From positions 55,829,962 to 55,893,961 of the forward strand of contig NC_133930.1 of the NCBI RefSeq assembly GCF_964199755.1: a stretch of 64,000 nt of DNA, in the 5' to 3' direction. A model generated the notes under the pieces. The model saw only the letters and a program-made list of their open reading frames with translations, had not been told where the DNA came from and ran no database searches. Shown piece after piece: positions 60,540-64,000 of the stretch (position 1 is the stretch's first letter; the number at the start of each line of letters is the position of its first letter). Source of the stretch: Larus michahellis. Lineage: Eukaryota; Chordata; Aves; Charadriiformes; Laridae. A program made the position numbers and the translations under genes.

Positions 60540-61370
60540 CCCCGTGGCTGTGGGACCCCTCCCCAGCTCTGCCCCCCAGGCTGTCGCATGGCTCTGCACC
60601 CGGTTACCACCCCCCCCGCCCCAAGCCGCGCTCTCCGGTGGCTGTGCGTCCCCTTTAGCGCCTCATAGCCCAGCTCTCCCATGGCTGCGCACCACTTTGC
60701 TCCCTCCCGCCACCGTAGCCTCACTCCCCTATGGCTGTGCCTCCCCTCGCTACACCTGTAGCCCCACTCTCCCGTGGCTGAACACGCACTGGCATCCCCC
60801 ATAAACAGAATTTCCCATGACTGTGAACACCTTGCTTTCCCTCCCTCCCTGTCGCCCCACCAGCAGCTCTGCGCTCCCATGGCTGTCAGCGCGTTGCTCT
60901 CCCCTCCCATAGTCCTGTTTCTTCATGGCTATGAACCCCTTTTCACCCCCCTCCCACCCCCCAAGCACACCTCTAGCCTTGATGCACATAACTGCGTTGT
61001 TTTGCTCCCTGCTATAGCTCTGTTCTTCCCCCTTACGGCTGTGCACCCTCTTCTTCACCCCCATAGCCCTGCTCCCACCCTTCTATGGAATTCTACCTCT
61101 GCACTGCTCTGCACACTGTTCTGTGTGGATGCGCATCATCTTGCCCCTTATTCCTCCAACCCCGCTATCACTTTGCAATCTTTGCCTTACCCTGCTCCAG
61201 TCCCCTGCCACGGCTGCGTGGGGACCCGTGGGGGGTCATGCTGCATGCCTCCAGCTCTGCCCTGCCATCCTCATACTACCTTGCACCCCTGTCCTATGGC
61301 TCTGCACTCCCTCCTACCCTCTTCAGTGCCTCGATGCGTCCCCCCCCTAAATAGCTCTGCACTGCCTCCC
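60540..61370 (+). repeat. degenerate GC-rich tandem repeat, unit about 45-60 bp
   Basis: A motif close to ATGGCTGTGCACC, followed by CTCCCTCCC, then ATAGCCC and GCTCTCCC, recurs with drift. Copies begin near 60,544, 60,585, 60,637, 60,680, 60,730, 60,774, 60,817, 60,879, 60,925, 60,980 and 61,034, with weaker traces to about 61,350. Spacing varies between roughly 42 and 62 bases, as in a decayed minisatellite. The repeat explains the long repetitive open frames on both strands. It starts about 120 bases after the SLC44A1 exon 1 donor. Confidence 0.72.
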
Positions 61371-62139
61371 CTTCCCTGCCGCTTTTCCGTGGGGTCCGTG
61401 GTGCCCCACCCCGGGGAGAGGAGCCATCTCCTGTGAGGAAACTTGTCTAAGGCCTCCCCCAGGTCCACTGCCTCTGGAAAGAGACACGGTCCTGATCCCA
61501 GCCCCTTCCCTATTCCACGGCTCAGGGTTCAGGTGCCTCCCTGCATCCTGTTTCCTGTGTGTGACTGGCCCCATGCACATCTCTTATTCGTAGCTCGGTT
61601 TTTCTTCCTTGCCCCTCCCCCCCCCGCTCTGCTTTGCCCTTACTGACTCCTTTTTTTTCCCCCAGAGTGGTGCTGCCAAGCAAGGCACAATCGGGAGCTC
61701 CACCCAGCGCTCCAGTTTGCGGCTCTGCTTCCCATTTTAACTTTCCCTTTGAACAACACGACCACAGTTATGCTGTTTTTCGCTTGGCTCCTTTCTGACG
61801 GCTGTAGGACGAGTGATCATGACTAATGCTATGGCTGTGCCTTGCCTGCTTGTAAATGTTAGTTTCCTTTGGCTGTGTCACTTGCGGTGGCTGAATCCAG
61901 CTTCCAGCAGACTGCTTATGTGGGAAAGTCCGTCTCTGCTGTCCCAGATGACTCATCACAGAGATGAGTTTTTGTAGCTTATCCGTTCAGGCAGAATTTT
62001 TTTTTTTTTTAATAAGGGCTCTGTCCTTCCAATGCAAAACACTGCAGAGAGCTGTCCAGTTGCAATAGGGAACATCCTTTCCGTACAGCAAATTTTGCTG
62101 CAAAGAGGAAGACAATCAGCTTTATGGTGCATGAAGAAA

Positions 62140-62375
62140 TGGTTTGAATTTCAGAGAGGGAAATATATGCCAAATGTTAGTGGAAGATTTTTAAATTGTT
62201 CGGTCACTGCAGTAGACTGCCAGAGGAGGTTGTGGAGCCTGTATTGTTTGAGGTTTGCTAAAAAACATGTTAGATAAACATCTGTCAGGAGTGACTTAAG
62301 GAAAGCTGATAGAGACTTGGAGCACTGAGAGTGAAGTTGGTGTTTTGAAATCTTTTCCAACCTTATTTTCCGTGC
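62140..62375 (+). mobile_element. old CR1-type LINE 3' fragment
   Basis: The stretch around 62,200-62,290 (a CAGAGGAGGTTGTGGAG motif, then GAGGTTT, then ATAAACATCTGTCAGGAGTGA) follows the order of an ancient CR1 3' region. It ends with a degraded TTTTCCAACCTTATTTTCC. Divergence from the young CR1 copies in this window is high and no frame survives. Confidence 0.6.
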
Positions 62376-62879
62376 TTCCTATCCAAATTGCTTAAGTGTT
62401 TAATAGGCCCTTTCTAGCTCTTCTTTATGAATTTGAATCGCTGTTCGCTGTTAACGTTCTTTTCTTAAATGAAAATGCAGGCTTATTTGTGGGTAACATG
62501 AGACCAAAAGCAGAAGAAATAGAGTATCAGATGGTTTAAATATCTGGCTTGTTCATATGTTTCAACTAACTGATTTTGATTTTCAGTGAAATTTTGTGTC
62601 CCACTGTCAGGGCGTGTGATGCTAATAGTACGCTACTGAACATTTCATTTGCTTTCCTTATGTGTACCAAGATGTGGTACAATAATTGAGCTTTGTATCC
62701 CATACATGTAACTGAAGTATAAAAAATGGTTGTTTACTTAATTCCTTAGCCATGAGCAATTGTGCGTCTTCTCAGGAAATCCAAATCAAAGGGTACTTGC
62801 TGAATATTTTATCAGCAACAGTTTTGTCTGGTATATCGATTGCAGAAACCTTGCTACCAACAATACAGCATTACATTAA

Positions 62880-64000
62880 CGCCTCATGTCTGTCTTATCC
62901 TCTCTTTTATCATTAACAATAAATTTGTATTCCTCATCTACCATTGTCTTTATACTCCCCCCTCTGTTATTTCCTCTTAAGCTTTCCTGAGCAGGAGTCC
63001 CTCAGACATTCCTTCATGTTGCCTCATTTCTTGTTTCTCCCTGTGTGTAGCTTCATCTTAGTATTTGACATACAGTCTGTCCTCTTATCATGACTCCTCA
63101 CCCTCATTCCGTATGACTTTGTTTTTCAAGTTGATTTCTCATCAAGTTTATTCTTCAGCTCTCTAGCCTATTTGATCTTCATCTGCTAATCGTCATTTCT
63201 GTTTCTGGGAGAAGTGATTACTTCTGTTTTGATTTTGCCAGCCATCTTATCTGATTACTGCATCTCCAAGTCCCTTTCTCATGACTGCCACCTCCTCATC
63301 TCATTTATGATAATGCACCTACCTCTGACTGGTTGTTGAACCAGGCAGATTTCTTTGACGTTTTCTTCCTAACTCTTATTTCATACTCAATTACCTCGCT
63401 CCCCCCACCCCACCCCCCAATGCATTTCCCAGATCCTTTTGCTTTGCAGGCTGTATAGAGCTCTGCCTTAGGCTTTTTCCTGTATCTCTTACGCTGCAGA
63501 ATCTAAAGGTTTCCAGAGAAAAACTGATTAGAATTGGCATGTTTACCTTTCCTCAGCACTCCTGCCTGCTGCTTACAGTGATGGATTCTTGTGTTTGCTC
63601 TCTGTTTTTTCTGCCTTTAACTGCTTAGCCTGACCCCAAAGCCCCATTCATTCAATTTTTCTGCTTCAACTCCATATTTCTGTTTTTTACGTCTTGCTGC
63701 CATCTTAAGCCCTTCCTGATTTTTTTCTGAGTTACTGTTCTCCATCCTTAAGACTGACAGTCAACTCTAGTCTGCTTACCTTCTCTTCCAAATTCCTGGA
63801 ACAGAAAAATTTACACTTGTTGTCGTACATTCTCTCCTATTTCTTTGTACTAAATTCCTTCCAGTCCAGTTTCTGTGCTCTGCTGAAATTGCCTTCATTA
63901 AGATCTCTACAGGCTCCTGGCCAAGTTGCAAGGATTCCCCTCCTTTCTTACCCTCCTTGACCTCTGCTGCTTTCAATACTAACTGTAATCCTCTACAGCT
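62880..64000 (+). mobile_element. ancient L2-like LINE remnant, reverse-transcriptase region, runs off the window
   Basis: About 1.1 kb with marked C+T bias on the plus strand, typical of L2 elements. The right end is the clearest. CTCCTGGCCAAGT (63,914-63,926) is followed by AAGGATTCCCCTCCTTTCTTACC and then CTCCTTGACCTCTGCTGCTTTC, ending 63,975. This corresponds to the L2 segment coding for LLDLSAAFDT, motif A of the reverse transcriptase. Upstream, CTTCCAAATTCCTGGAAC and TTCCTTCCAGTCCAGTTTC also fit the L2 order. The frame is destroyed by stops and indels. The left boundary is approximate and the first half is the weaker part of the call. Confidence 0.62.

Larger units (their letters stand above)
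60423..64000 (+). other. SLC44A1: SLC44A1 intron 1, 5' part, open at the right edge
   Basis: This is the sequence downstream of the GTGAGC donor. No convincing second coding exon was found: the expected next residues, beginning SSKREWKP in human, are not encoded before the window ends. The intron holds a GC-rich degenerate tandem repeat, an old CR1 fragment and an ancient L2-like remnant, listed separately. The stretch 61,370-62,130 has a C-run (61,616-61,625), a T-run near 61,998 and no recognised element. Confidence 0.6.

Noticed and set aside
60774..61436. Open frame of 220 codons downstream of SLC44A1 exon 1
   Set aside because: It lies over the degenerate tandem repeat and is a repetitive by-product; there is no splice or family support.
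61666..61740. Acceptor-like T8C5AG followed by a 24-codon frame in phase with SLC44A1 exon 1
   Set aside because: The peptide (SGAAKQGTIGSSTQ at the start) does not match SLC44A1 exon 2, which should continue SSKREWKP. It ends in an early stop without a donor, so it is probably a chance or cryptic site.
1..64000. CRISPR arrays, tRNA or rRNA genes, bacterial operons
   Set aside because: No regularly spaced direct repeats, cloverleaf genes or ribosomal sequences were seen; the window is vertebrate nuclear DNA.

Overview
The window is vertebrate nuclear DNA, almost certainly from a bird. It has no operons, long AT-moderate non-coding stretches, one sharp GC-rich CpG island, and GT-AG splice sites. 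The interspersed repeats are dominated by CR1 LINE copies, including one with an uninterrupted 416-codon reverse transcriptase frame. There is also a solo endogenous-retrovirus LTR and a scatter of very old MIR-like and L2-like remnants. Nothing indicates bacterial, viral or organellar DNA.

Layout. Positions 1 to about 59,800 are mainly intergenic. The block from 1 to 28 kb holds only old repeats, AT-rich stretches that look like possible non-coding regulatory DNA, and unassigned reading frames. Between 28.7 and 31.4 kb the minus strand carries a small set of splice-bracketed exons. The last two join in frame and encode a membrane-spanning helix and a short cytoplasmic tail ending in a stop codon. 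I do not recognise the protein. On the plus strand, 35.3-37.7 kb carries a possible two-exon transcript ending in a membrane-segment frame and an AATAAA signal. CR1 copies lie at 20.8, 23.4, 25.0, 45.0-46.4, 52.0-52.6, 55.9-56.8 and 62.1 kb. The LTR is at 53.2-53.7 kb.

From about 59.8 kb the sequence enters a CpG-island promoter with GC boxes and ETS-type sites. The first coding exon at 60,396-60,422 reads MGCCSSAAQ and ends in CAG|GTGAGC. This matches the start of the choline transporter-like protein 1 gene (SLC44A1, CTL1), which begins MGCCSSASSAAQ in human. The remaining 3.6 kb is the beginning of its first intron. It holds a degenerate GC-rich tandem repeat (60.5-61.4 kb), an old CR1 tail (62.1-62.4 kb) and an ancient L2-like LINE reverse-transcriptase remnant running off the right edge.

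SLC44A1 lies on human 9q31 in a block corresponding to the bird Z chromosome, so the window is probably Z-linked (inference). In human the upstream neighbour is the divergent gene ABCA1; no ABCA1 exon was recognised here. The most promising undescribed items are the minus-strand membrane-protein exons, the plus-strand two-exon candidate, the inverted-duplication 5' end of the CR1 at 56.7 kb, and the tandem repeat against exon 1 of SLC44A1. None is proven from sequence alone.
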